Source: Parabacteroides distasonis (GTDB lineage Bacteria; Bacteroidota; Bacteroidia; Bacteroidales; Tannerellaceae). From it: a stretch of 64,000 nt of DNA. Of this stretch, positions 1 to 6,271 are shown piece after piece. The notes under the pieces are model-generated. The model did not search any database. It was not told the DNA's origin and was given only the letters and a program-made list of their open reading frames with translations. Position 1 is the first letter of the stretch, and each line of letters starts with the position of its first letter. Made by a program: the position numbers and the translations under genes. Location: the NCBI GenBank assembly GCA_021531385.1, contig JAFBIR010000001.1, forward strand, positions 310,001 to 374,000. Reading direction: 5' to 3'.

Positions 1-744
1 GGTATCCCCCGCGAGAAGATGGTAGTGGTATCTATCATGCCCTGCTTGGCCAAGAAATATGAGGCCAGCCGTCCGGAGCACGCCGTCGATGGCAACCCGG
101 ATGTGGACTACTCCATCTACACCCGTGAGTTGGCGCGCTTGATCCGCTACGCCAACATCAATTTCGAGGAGCTTCCCGACGGTGAATTTGATAATCCATT
201 AGGCGAATCCACCGGAGCCGGCGTGATCTTTGGTACGACCGGTGGTGTGATCGAAGCTGCTTGCCGAACCGCCTACGAGATCTATACGAAACAGCCGCTG
301 CCCAAAGTCGATTTCGAGGAGCTTAGAGGCTTAGAAGGCATACGTAGCGCGACGATCGATTTCAATGGTACACCGATTAAGATTGGTATCGCCCACGGAT
401 TAGGCAACGCCCGCAAGCTGATCGAGGAGGTAAAGAATGGAACCTCTCCCTATCATGCGATCGAAGTAATGGCCTGCCCAGGCGGTTGCATCGGTGGCGG
501 TGGCCAGCCTTTCCACAAGGGACGTATGGAGGTATTGAAGAAACGGGCTGCTGCGCTCTATCAAGCAGACGAGGAGAAGCCGCTGCGTAAGAGCCACGAG
601 AACCCCTTCGTACAGCAACTTTACAAAGAATACATGGGTGAGCCTTGTGGTCCATTGGCGCATAAGCTATTGCATACGCATTATCGTGACCGTAAGGAAG
701 TAGTAGTCGGATTGTTTAACGAAAAAGAGGAAGAAAATGTGTAA
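1..744 (+). CDS. hydA: [FeFe] hydrogenase catalytic subunit, C-terminal part (5' end outside window)
   Basis: The reading frame is open from the first base, so the gene is 5'-truncated by the window. The visible 247 codons carry two H-cluster signatures. MPCLAKKYEA corresponds to the second cluster-binding block (MPCxxKxxE), and FGTTGGVIEAACR to the third (here TTGGVxEAAxR). The first block (TSCCPxW) must lie upstream. CPGGCIGGGGQP near residue 160 and a C-terminal small-subunit-like domain follow. Such enzymes reversibly reduce protons in the cytoplasm, here probably with NADH and ferredoxin. The stop overlaps the next gene, a NuoE-like [2Fe-2S] subunit, by 8 nt. This fits an electron-bifurcating or NAD-linked trimeric hydrogenase rather than a stand-alone enzyme. 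The family is certain; the exact subgroup is inferred from the neighbour. Confidence 0.93.
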   Translation, partial: GIPREKMVVVSIMPCLAKKYEASRPEHAVDGNPDVDYSIYTRELARLIRYANINFEELPDGEFDNPLGESTGAGVIFGTTGGVIEAACRTAYEIYTKQPLPKVDFEELRGLEGIRSATIDFNGTPIKIGIAHGLGNARKLIEEVKNGTSPYHAIEVMACPGGCIGGGGQPFHKGRMEVLKKRAAALYQADEEKPLRKSHENPFVQQLYKEYMGEPCGPLAHKLLHTHYRDRKEVVVGLFNEKEEENV

Positions 745-1225
745 CGGACATCTATCTAAAGAACAAGTCGGGAAACTGCACGCTATCTGTGCGGAACGCA
801 ATAACGACCCCGGAGAGTTGATCAACATTCTCCATGCCGCCCAAGAGCTGTTGGGCTACCTGCCCCAAGTCGTACAGCAGGTCATCGCGGCCGATCTGCA
901 TATCCCCGTCTCCCGGGTATATGGCGTCGTTACCTTCTACTCCTTCTTCACCATGGAGCCGAAGGGCAAGCACCCCATCTCTGTATGTCTGGGTACTGCC
1001 TGCTACGTGCGTGGTGCGGAGAAGGTATTGGAGGAGATTCAGAAAGAGTTGGAAATCAAGGTGGGCGAGACAACGTCTGACGGTCTCTTCTCTTTGGATA
1101 CCCTACGCTGTGTCGGTGCCTGTGGCTTAGCGCCAGTAGTCACCATCGGCGGAAAAGTATATGGTCGCGTCACTCCAGAGAAGGTGCGTGACATCCTTCA
1201 GGAGTATTTCATGCAAGCGGAATAA
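737..1225 (+). CDS. NuoE/HndA-like [2Fe-2S] thioredoxin-fold subunit of NAD-linked hydrogenase
   Basis: This 162-aa protein has the NuoE/24-kDa family layout: an N-terminal helical bundle (ending around PVSRVYGVVTFYSFF), then a thioredoxin-like [2Fe-2S] domain. Cluster ligands are visible as C-x4-C in CLGTACYVRGAEKVL and C-x3-C in CVGACGLAP. The start at 737 overlaps the hydrogenase stop by 8 nt, so the two are translationally coupled. In trimeric NADH-dependent [FeFe] hydrogenases this subunit passes electrons between the flavin/NADH subunit and the rest of the complex. The flavin subunit is not in the window and would be expected upstream. An alternative is respiratory complex I NuoE, but the gene order with hydA argues against that. 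Confidence 0.9.
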   Translation: MCNGHLSKEQVGKLHAICAERNNDPGELINILHAAQELLGYLPQVVQQVIAADLHIPVSRVYGVVTFYSFFTMEPKGKHPISVCLGTACYVRGAEKVLEEIQKELEIKVGETTSDGLFSLDTLRCVGACGLAPVVTIGGKVYGRVTPEKVRDILQEYFMQAE

Positions 1226-1244
1226 ACGGTCAACGAACAAAAGA

Positions 1245-1284
1245 GAACGGAGTGAGCGGCAATCCCCCCACTCCGTTCCTGTTT
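1245..1284 (+). terminator. Intrinsic terminator after the hydrogenase operon
   Basis: A perfect 10-bp stem, GAACGGAGTG (1245-1254) with CACTCCGTTC (1269-1278), has a 14-nt loop and is followed by a short T-containing run (CTGTTT). It lies 20 nt after the NuoE-like stop and before a convergent gene. Confidence 0.75.
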
Positions 1285-1312
1285 ATACCGCTATCGGCTA
1301 TTTTACACCTTG

Positions 1313-2179
1313 TTATGCTGTGCGGAAAGGTCTCTGTATGGCCTCTTGTATTCCTTCAACACTATCATGGAAATGAATGCCGTGCGCTCCGATGAGCGAG
1401 CAATCCATGGTCAGATTCCTTTTTTGCTCAGAGAATCGCTCTTGATCCGGCAAAATCCATGCTGACGGTTCTTTCAATCCCATGAGCGTAGCAACTTTCA
1501 GATGGAGTTCATAGCTGTTCATGGTGTTGCCGCACCCAAAATTGTATATGCCTCCAGGCAGAGAAAGTGCCTTCTCCATATTCCTGACCACATCCCAAAC
1601 GTAGGTAATCCCACGAAATTCATGTATAGCGGCTTTCATGGTTGTCCCCTCGTCAGATGCTTTTTGCAAGTTGACCAATAGGTTGCTGTTCAGCTTCATG
1701 TGACTGCCGGGCATATCATACATCCATGTCAGTCGCAACCCTACAGATTCGGGCAAATTCCATTGTGCCCTTTGTTCTGCCTCTAACTTGTGCTGACCGT
1801 AGATATTGACGGGTTGAAGCAAGTCATCCTCCCGGAGTGGACCAAGCAGAGGTGTACCATTATACACTTGATCGCTGGACATGAATATGAGTTTGGCACC
1901 GATTTGTTTACAAGCCTTCGCAATCCTTACCGTTCCCTGCACATTCACTCGATGTGATTCTTCCGGATGTTGCTCGCAATACCACGTATTGCTCAATGCA
2001 GCACAATGAATGACTACCTCTGGACGATGTTCCTCCATATAAGCCTTGACAGCTTCTTCACGACTGATGTTCAATTCGCTGTGCGATGGCAACAACAAAT
2101 CGAACCTCTCCCTGTAGTAGTAAGCCAATCGGCTTCCCAAGAAACCGCTGCTACCCGTAATCAATATCTTAGTCTTCAT
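1313..2179 (-). CDS. RmlD-like NAD(P)-dependent sugar-nucleotide reductase / SDR protein
   Basis: This 288-aa extended short-chain dehydrogenase starts with the dinucleotide-binding motif TGSSGFLGSRL (residues 8-18). HCAALSN follows near residue 59, and the catalytic pair Y-x3-K sits in YGQHK. The whole-length pattern (SSDQVYNGT, then a C-terminal substrate lobe) matches the RmlD/dTDP-4-dehydrorhamnose reductase branch. However, no other rhamnose-nucleotide gene lies nearby, so the substrate is unknown. It could equally be an S-adenosylmethionine synthetase beta-like or other epimerase-type SDR. It converges on the hydrogenase operon and is followed by the hydrogenase terminator. The ATG at 2179 is a clean start with conserved sequence from residue 3. 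Confidence 0.8.
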   Translation of the reverse strand: MKTKILITGSSGFLGSRLAYYYRERFDLLLPSHSELNISREEAVKAYMEEHRPEVVIHCAALSNTWYCEQHPEESHRVNVQGTVRIAKACKQIGAKLIFMSSDQVYNGTPLLGPLREDDLLQPVNIYGQHKLEAEQRAQWNLPESVGLRLTWMYDMPGSHMKLNSNLLVNLQKASDEGTTMKAAIHEFRGITYVWDVVRNMEKALSLPGGIYNFGCGNTMNSYELHLKVATLMGLKEPSAWILPDQERFSEQKRNLTMDCSLIGAHGIHFHDSVEGIQEAIQRPFRTA

Positions 2180-2223
2180 GATTAATCTACTGTTTGTATC
2201 ATAGATTCATTCACCGTTGTGAG

Positions 2224-2622
2224 TCAGGCAATGCCAAGCAATTCAATCTCGAAGATGAGCGTGGAACCTCCGGGGATTCCCGGCTGCGAGAACTTGCCAT
2301 AACCCATTTCGGCAGGGATATAGACCTCCCATTTGTCGCCCACACACATTTGCTGCATAGCGATGATCCAACCCTCTATGAGGTCGCAAAGGCGGATTGC
2401 CAACGGAACACCACCAAGGCTACTGTCAAACTGCTTGCCATTGATGGTTCTTCCAGTATAATGAGCGGTGACAATACTTCGGGGCGTAGGATGCTTTTCG
2501 TCAGCCTTGCCCTCTGCCAATACCTTATAATATATACCCTTGGGGAGCGGTTTCACTCCCTCTTCCTGCGCCTTTGCTGTAAGCCAATCCTTGTTAGTTT
2601 GTGCGTATTCTCTTTTATTCAT
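2224..2622 (-). CDS. FKBP-type peptidyl-prolyl cis-trans isomerase
   Basis: A 132-aa protein starting at the internal ATG at 2622 (MNKREYAQTNKDW). The open frame extends 20 codons further, but that part overlaps the upstream gene and is not FKBP-like. The C-terminal half shows the FKBP core: VTAHYTGRTINGKQFDSS, then VIPxGW-type sequence read as LIEGWIIAM, then PAEMGYG and the closing strand STLIFEIELLGI. It catalyses proline isomerisation during protein folding. No signal peptide is seen, so it is probably cytoplasmic, unlike many Bacteroidetes FKBPs that are lipoproteins. It follows the flavin reductase-Lnu fusion gene after only 7 nt and is probably cotranscribed with it. Confidence 0.88.
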   Translation of the reverse strand: MNKREYAQTNKDWLTAKAQEEGVKPLPKGIYYKVLAEGKADEKHPTPRSIVTAHYTGRTINGKQFDSSLGGVPLAIRLCDLIEGWIIAMQQMCVGDKWEVYIPAEMGYGKFSQPGIPGGSTLIFEIELLGIA

Positions 2623-2629
2623 GTTCACA

Positions 2630-3679
2630 TTATATTCGTTCAAGTATAGCAAGGTCATGTATATCTTTATCACGAAGCTCATATCCAGTATGAAAGACCT
2701 TCTGAGCTTTTAATGATATACATGGAATAGTTCTTCCCTCAAGTACAGCCGTACCAAAGAAATCAGGCTGGAATTCATACCATCCCCCATTCAAGTCAGC
2801 TTGTTTGGAAGTTCCATCGCTATTCAATACAAATGGATGGATATCGATATACCCCAATTTTTCACTATGAAGTTCTATTCTGTTTGGATAGCAGTCCGTC
2901 TCAATCAAATAACCTTTTTTTTGCAAAAGTGTTAAAAGTTCATCATGATATTGGGCATCGAAATCAATGTCAATATCCCGATGCGTCCGGGTCTGCTTGC
3001 CATACAAAGCATCTACACCCCACCCACCATCTAACCAATACTGGATTTTCATGTTATCGAGTAAGTCCAGTACTTGAAATAAGTCAGAAATATTCGTTGT
3101 CTCTTTCTTTGTAATGTGTAAATCGCTAATATAGTCTATGAATGCATCCACCTGCCGTTTCAAGCTAGACCTCTGTGCTTCGGTCAGCATCATGCGCCCT
3201 TCCGTCCAAGCCTCCATATTCAGTTGGATGCCCGTCTGAGGCTCTGTCATCACATCAGCACGGATAAACGGCAGCGTGAGCAGTTCGGTCAGCTTCTCAC
3301 GGCATTTGGCTGTTGCCGATGCGCCACCAGCACCGCTCAGCGCCACCTTCTTTCCGTTAATGGCAAGCGGAGTCTGACGATCTCCTGCCACAAGCGGACG
3401 TGACAACCAGTCGATGAGATTCTTCAAATGACCGGGGTAACTGTAATTGTATTCAGGAGAGAATATCCAGAGTGCATCCGCCTCTGCTACTTTCCCCCTC
3501 ACTCTCTTGACCGGTTCGGGCGCAGGAAACTCGATGTCCTGATTCATCAGTGGCACATCCGAATAGTCGAGATATTCCACCGTCGCATGCCTGGCAAGCA
3601 TCTGCTCCACCTCTTCAGCGAGCTTCTTGTTGAACGATTCCTTACGTAAGGAACCAATAATAAATAAGATTTTTTTCAT
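2630..3679 (-). CDS. NADPH-dependent FMN reductase fused to lincosamide nucleotidyltransferase (LnuA-like) domain
   Basis: One uninterrupted 349-codon frame encodes two enzymes. Residues 1-185 form a flavodoxin-like NAD(P)H:FMN/quinone reductase: IIGSLRKESFNKKLA is the phosphate loop and SPEYNYSYPGHLKNLIDW the family signature. From about residue 195 the sequence is a full-length LnuA/aminoglycoside-2''-adenylyltransferase-like nucleotidyltransferase. YWLDGGWGVDALYGKQTR (residues 214-231) is followed by the metal-binding HRDIDIDFD (233-241), YIDIHPF and a C-terminal HTGYELRDKDIHDL. LnuA enzymes adenylylate lincomycin and clindamycin. The join, around ITKKETTN, replaces the usual start of the nucleotidyltransferase, so a gene fusion is more likely than a sequencing error. 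Whether it confers resistance is unknown. It probably heads an operon with the FKBP gene. Confidence 0.87.
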   Translation of the reverse strand: MKKILFIIGSLRKESFNKKLAEEVEQMLARHATVEYLDYSDVPLMNQDIEFPAPEPVKRVRGKVAEADALWIFSPEYNYSYPGHLKNLIDWLSRPLVAGDRQTPLAINGKKVALSGAGGASATAKCREKLTELLTLPFIRADVMTEPQTGIQLNMEAWTEGRMMLTEAQRSSLKRQVDAFIDYISDLHITKKETTNISDLFQVLDLLDNMKIQYWLDGGWGVDALYGKQTRTHRDIDIDFDAQYHDELLTLLQKKGYLIETDCYPNRIELHSEKLGYIDIHPFVLNSDGTSKQADLNGGWYEFQPDFFGTAVLEGRTIPCISLKAQKVFHTGYELRDKDIHDLAILERI

Positions 3680-3722
3680 CGTAGTATTTTCTTTATGATT
3701 ATCCTAATCGTCTCTTAATGAT

Positions 3723-4199
3723 TCATTCTTCCGTTCTACACTCCCTGAAATGCATCTCCCGTTCGGCCTTCTCCTTCGGGAACACGAAATAGGTACAGAC
3801 CGCCTCCGTGCAAACCTGCCCTGTTGAGTCTGCCAGCGTCGCCTCGATAAGGACGATATTCCGTTTCTGCTCAACGATATGCGCCCGAAGGGTAAGCATC
3901 GAGTCGGAGGTGGAGACTGGCCGCTTATATTTCGTCTCCATGCGAGAGGTCACGCCCGCCGTCTGCAATTTCCGGGTAACGACCCAACCACAAATCTCAT
4001 CGAGGAGCAGGGCCTGTATGCCACCATGCAACGTGTTCAGCCATCCCTGGTAATCGGGCGTAGGCTGCCACTGGCTGACAATATCCTCGCCATCCTCATA
4101 AAAATGAAGGTGAAACCCAAACGGGTGATTGGGAGAACAGCCGATGCAGTGGTAGCCCGGCATCCCCTCCCAAGGATTGATAATCTTCTTCATCGCCAT
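3723..4199 (-). CDS. PaaI-family hotdog-fold acyl-CoA thioesterase
   Basis: A 158-aa single hotdog domain. The diagnostic stretch NTLHGGIQALLLDEICGW (about residues 55-72) carries the HGG loop and the acidic residue on the central helix that position the thioester and catalytic water in PaaI/YdiI-type thioesterases. KYKRPVS and VCTEAVCTYFVFP are the usual later strands. It hydrolyses acyl-CoA thioesters; the natural substrate cannot be read from sequence. An N-terminal CIGCSPNHPFGFHLHF segment, common in this branch, precedes the fold. The ATG (4199) directly abuts the stop of the upstream gene at 4200, so it is the third gene of a thioredoxin, PNPOx-like, thioesterase operon. Confidence 0.85.
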   Translation of the reverse strand: MAMKKIINPWEGMPGYHCIGCSPNHPFGFHLHFYEDGEDIVSQWQPTPDYQGWLNTLHGGIQALLLDEICGWVVTRKLQTAGVTSRMETKYKRPVSTSDSMLTLRAHIVEQKRNIVLIEATLADSTGQVCTEAVCTYFVFPKEKAEREMHFRECRTEE

Positions 4200-4670
4200 T
4201 CAAAATTGAAAATGTATCGGTTTCGCGAACTCCGCCCTTTTCTCCAAGCCTTTGACGTTGCCTAAGTTGGTCATCCAGCCGTCAATATGCTTCAGATAGA
4301 ACACCTTGAAAATAGGGTTTGTCCGCATATGCTTATACAACGCATTCACGATAGCGCTCTTCTCGATAATCGCATCCCGAATGTCTTGCCGCTCCTCAAA
4401 CACAGCCTCCGCTGAGAAACGGATCCACGGCGTTTGCAGCTCATCCGGCTCTAACTTGCAGCCGCAAAGCTCTAAGCAAGGATTCGCTTGCAGCTCGGCA
4501 TACACCTCTTTCTTGGCGTTGGTGCAGAACCAGAGCCTGTCGTCCTCCAACACCATATACTGCATCGGGCGAACCTTCGGCTTGCCATCCAAACCGATTG
4601 TGGCCATGAACTGGATGCCTACGTGATCCAGATAGTTGGCCACATCTCGTAATGTGATCTGCTCTTCCAT
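4200..4670 (-). CDS. Pyridoxamine 5'-phosphate oxidase-family flavoprotein
   Basis: A 156-aa split-barrel protein of the PNPOx-like family. The pattern FMATIGLDGKPKVRPMQYMVLEDDRLWFCTNAKKEVYAELQANPCLELCG covers the FMN-binding strands. The family includes true PNP oxidases but also many small FMN- or F420-binding oxidoreductases. The short length and the lack of the PNPOx C-terminal dimerisation domain argue for the latter. The enzyme is probably a general flavin-dependent reductase. It sits 3 nt after the thioredoxin stop and abuts the thioesterase gene, so the three are one transcript from the promoter at 5045-5075. Confidence 0.82.
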   Translation of the reverse strand: MEEQITLRDVANYLDHVGIQFMATIGLDGKPKVRPMQYMVLEDDRLWFCTNAKKEVYAELQANPCLELCGCKLEPDELQTPWIRFSAEAVFEERQDIRDAIIEKSAIVNALYKHMRTNPIFKVFYLKHIDGWMTNLGNVKGLEKRAEFAKPIHFQF

Positions 4671-4673
4671 GGC

Positions 4674-4973
4674 TCACTGGATAAACGGATCGATCACGGA
4701 TAGCAACTCCGCCTTCGAGACGGCACCACTCCCACGCCACACCTGAAGGCCGCGCCGGAATAAGATCAGCGTCGGGACCGACTGAATCTGATACTGATGC
4801 GCCGTCTCCCTATTTTGATCCACATCCACCTTGATGATGCGGATCCGCTCACCCAACGTCTTTTTCACCTGCTCCAACACGGGATGCATCATCTTGCAGG
4901 GTTGGCACCAGGTGGCGAAAAAGTCCACCAACACCAGCTGCTCGCCCGCTATAAGCTCTTTAAATGTCTCCAT
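4674..4973 (-). CDS. Thioredoxin-like protein
   Basis: A 99-aa single thioredoxin domain. The redox motif is WCQPC in FFATWCQPCKMMHPV (about residues 18-32) rather than the canonical WCGPC. The cis-proline sits in SVPTLILFRRG. There is no signal peptide, so it is a cytosolic dithiol-disulfide oxidoreductase. The Gln in place of Gly in the active site is common in Bacteroidetes paralogues and would shift the redox potential. It is the first gene of a three-gene minus-strand operon with a PNPOx-like flavoprotein and a thioesterase. The 5' leader is about 65 nt from the predicted promoter. Confidence 0.9.
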   Translation of the reverse strand: METFKELIAGEQLVLVDFFATWCQPCKMMHPVLEQVKKTLGERIRIIKVDVDQNRETAHQYQIQSVPTLILFRRGLQVWRGSGAVSKAELLSVIDPFIQ

Positions 4974-5044
4974 CGTCTTTTCTGTTTATGGTTTATCCCC
5001 ATCAAGCCAACAATCCGCACCTGCGGGTTACCCAATTTACACGA

Positions 5045-5075
5045 CAAAAATAACCTTTTATTTGTATTTCGGCAA
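5045..5075 (-). promoter_or_regulatory. Bacteroidetes-type promoter of the thioredoxin operon
   Basis: Read on the minus strand, the -7 box is TATTTTTG (5052-5045) and the -33 TTG (5075-5073) lies 20 bp upstream. This fits the TTG-N20-TAnnTTTG form exactly. It lies just beside the 22-bp repeat array. Confidence 0.65.
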
Positions 5076-5088
5076 GTGTATAGTTTTC

Positions 5089-5120
5089 GTTGCCCATCGT
5101 TTTCCAAAATGACGGGCAAC
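5089..5120. repeat. Hairpin made by an inverted half-unit and the first 22-bp repeat unit
   Basis: GTTGCCC (5089-5095) is inverted relative to GGGCAAC (5114-5120). The interior TTTT-CC-AAAA also pairs, giving a near-perfect 32-nt hairpin at the left end of the array. The same arrangement recurs in the second array at 57731-57761. Confidence 0.75.
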
Positions 5121-5230
5121 CCATGAGAAAACCACGGGCAACGTTTTCCATTTTCATCGGCAACGTTTTTTAAAACCACGGGCAATGTTTTTTGAAAGTA
5201 TCGGCAATGATTTATGAAATCATGGGCAAT
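5099..5230. repeat. Tandem array of six 22-bp degenerate repeats (array 1)
   Basis: Six adjacent units of exactly 22 bp occupy 5099-5120, 5121-5142, 5143-5164, 5165-5186, 5187-5208 and 5209-5230, with a decayed seventh after that. The consensus is GTTTTCTAAAAC followed by CAYSGGCAAY. The 3' part, GGCAA[C/T], is in every unit; the GTTTT part decays in units 2 and 6. The period is not a multiple of three and the units contain stops, so the array is non-coding. It lies between the divergent thioredoxin operon and the HU gene. An unlinked array of the same unit is at 57696-57849. Confidence 0.9.
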
Positions 5231-5281
5231 ATTTCTGCGAAAAAAAATCAAATTATAGATCAAAATAAACGCCTATTAGTG

Positions 5282-5311
5282 TTGCTATTCCGGAAAGAAT
5301 TTGTATATTTG
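5282..5311 (+). promoter_or_regulatory. Promoter of the HU-like gene with spacer dyad
   Basis: TTG (5282-5284), a 19-bp spacer and a perfect -7 box TATATTTG (5304-5311). The spacer carries a small dyad, ATTC (5287-5290) with GAAT (5297-5300). A leader hairpin, GTAAC (5316-5320) with GTTAC (5330-5334), follows the expected start. The leader up to the ATG at 5371 strongly resembles that of the amidase gene (9688-9750). Confidence 0.7.
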
Positions 5312-5370
5312 TAGTGTAACAATGAGAGAGTTACGAGGTTTTTTGTTTAACGTTTAATGATTGTAAATCT

Positions 5371-5811
5371 ATGAGCAAAATGAAAGTGAACGCGGCCTTT
5401 CAGCGGGTCGCTATCCTGGACAAGGAGGGTTATGTCAGCCGAGCGGTCACCTACTCGAAGATCGATGGCGACGAAGTGTTGGAGTTAGCGGCGCAGAACT
5501 CCGGTATCAACCAGGCGCAGTTGTCGGCGGCCATGTATGCCATCCGTCAATCGTTTATCAACTTCCTGATGAATGGCCACAGCGTGGAATTGCCGGGAGT
5601 GGGCATCTTCCGAGTGGGTGTGAACGCCAAGATGGTGGACGAGGCCGCGAAGGTGTCCGTGGATCAGATCTATCGCCGAAAGATCCACTTCCTTCCCTCC
5701 ACAGCCTTGAAGGACAAGTTGATCCGTATCTCGTTCAGCACCGATCCTTTGGAGACGGCCACTGAGGAGGCACCTCCAGAGCCCGAACCGGAGAACCCGG
5801 ACGTTGTTTAG
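5371..5811 (+). CDS. HU-family (histone-like) DNA-binding protein
   Basis: A 146-aa Bacteroidetes-type HU-like protein. Residues 1-35 form a lead-in (KVNAAFQRVAILDKEGYVSRAVTYSK). The HU helical part follows (DEVLELAAQNSGINQAQLSAAMYAIRQSFINFLMNG), then the saddle strands HSVELPGVGIFRVGVNAK. The C-terminus is Pro/Glu-rich (EEAPPEPEPENPD). Proteins of this type are about 50 residues longer than E. coli HU. They often sit in Bacteroidales gut genomes beside a 'smalltalk' peptide and an N-acetylmuramoyl-L-alanine amidase, as here. It should bend DNA. The adjacent 22-bp array is an obvious candidate target, but that is only inference. It has its own promoter, and its stop is 73 nt before the smalltalk ORF. 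Confidence 0.88.
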   Translation: MSKMKVNAAFQRVAILDKEGYVSRAVTYSKIDGDEVLELAAQNSGINQAQLSAAMYAIRQSFINFLMNGHSVELPGVGIFRVGVNAKMVDEAAKVSVDQIYRRKIHFLPSTALKDKLIRISFSTDPLETATEEAPPEPEPENPDVV

Positions 5812-5884
5812 CGCAAGAGGGGCTTCGGCTCCTCTTCTTTTCCAGTCATCCATTTCTATTATTCATTCTTAAAAAGTTAGCATC

Positions 5885-5980
5885 ATGAAGAAGTCAACTT
5901 GGGAGGTTATCCTCAAAATCATCATCGCCGTGGCCTCCGCCGTAGCGGGAGCCATCGGTGTCAGTGCCTGCGGGTCATAG
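5885..5980 (+). CDS. 'Smalltalk' family 31-aa hydrophobic peptide
   Basis: A 31-codon ORF: a Lys-Lys N-terminus, Trp at 6, then one long hydrophobic segment (VILKIIIAVASAVAGAIG), ending VSACGS. It matches the very short Bacteroidales proteins that NCBI names smalltalk protein, which sit next to HU-like genes. The function is not known. The last residues VSAC form a passable lipobox. If processed by Lgt and LspA the mature product would be only CGS, so the peptide is almost entirely a signal-like segment. It could instead remain as a one-pass membrane peptide. It lies between the HU gene and a strong terminator, so it is probably cotranscribed with HU. Confidence 0.82.
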   Translation: MKKSTWEVILKIIIAVASAVAGAIGVSACGS

Positions 5981-6017
5981 GTTGCCCAAATAGGTTTACC
6001 TGCAGAGGAGTCAAACG

Positions 6018-6050
6018 GAGACGTCGCAGTGCGGCGTCTCTATTTGTTTT
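6018..6050 (+). terminator. Intrinsic terminator after smalltalk
   Basis: GAGACGTCGC (6018-6027) pairs with GCGGCGTCTC (6031-6040) over 10 bp with one G-T wobble and a 3-nt loop. A T-rich tract follows (TATTTGTTTT). It ends the HU-smalltalk transcript. Confidence 0.85.
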
Positions 6051-6059
6051 ATTCCTTTA

Positions 6060-6161
6060 TTGGAGAACGATGCCGTAGCTGCCATCAACGAACTGATCCG
6101 CCAGTTCGACACGCTGAAGGTGATTTACGGTCGCCTCAGGAAAGTGGTTGAGGAGCGGTAA
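6060..6161 (+). CDS. Possible 33-aa helical ORF (TTG start), or remnant
   Basis: Reading from a TTG at 6060 gives LENDAVAAINELIRQFDTLK and then VIYGRLRKVVEER before TAA. Codon choice and composition look like real, strongly helical protein. There is no ATG and the frame runs back into the terminator, so it may be the tail of a deleted gene. I do not recognise a family. The direct neighbour on the right is the 9-bp repeat tract at 6171. Confidence 0.25.
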   Translation: MENDAVAAINELIRQFDTLKVIYGRLRKVVEER

Positions 6162-6170
6162 GAGGGGCCG

Positions 6171-6198
6171 AAATTCTCACTTTTCTCACTTTTCTCAC
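6171..6198. repeat. Left copy of a perfect 28-bp inverted repeat (TTCTCACTT units)
   Basis: These 28 bp are the exact reverse complement of 8210-8237. They are built from 9-bp TTCTCACTT units, and the tract continues degenerately to about 6227. The two copies are about 2.0 kb apart and flank the unknown gene at 6272, the 153-aa gene and the first codons of the DUF3987 gene. Confidence 0.9.
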
Positions 6199-6238
6199 TT
6201 TTCTCACCCTTCTCATTTTCTCATTTAGAAAAAATGTT

Positions 6239-6246
6239 TACCTTTA
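6239..6246 (+). promoter_or_regulatory. Weak promoter -7 box before the 390-aa gene
   Basis: TACCTTTA differs from TAnnTTTG in the last base and lies 25 nt before the ATG at 6272. No good -33 element is seen at 19-21 bp; the upstream DNA is the TTCTCACTT repeat. Confidence 0.3.
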
Positions 6247-6271
6247 GAGGCATAATCAAACATGTAATATC

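Noticed and set aside
5099-5230. CRISPR-like array (short units in tandem)
   Set aside because: Units abut with no unique spacers, are themselves degenerate, and no cas genes occur in the window.
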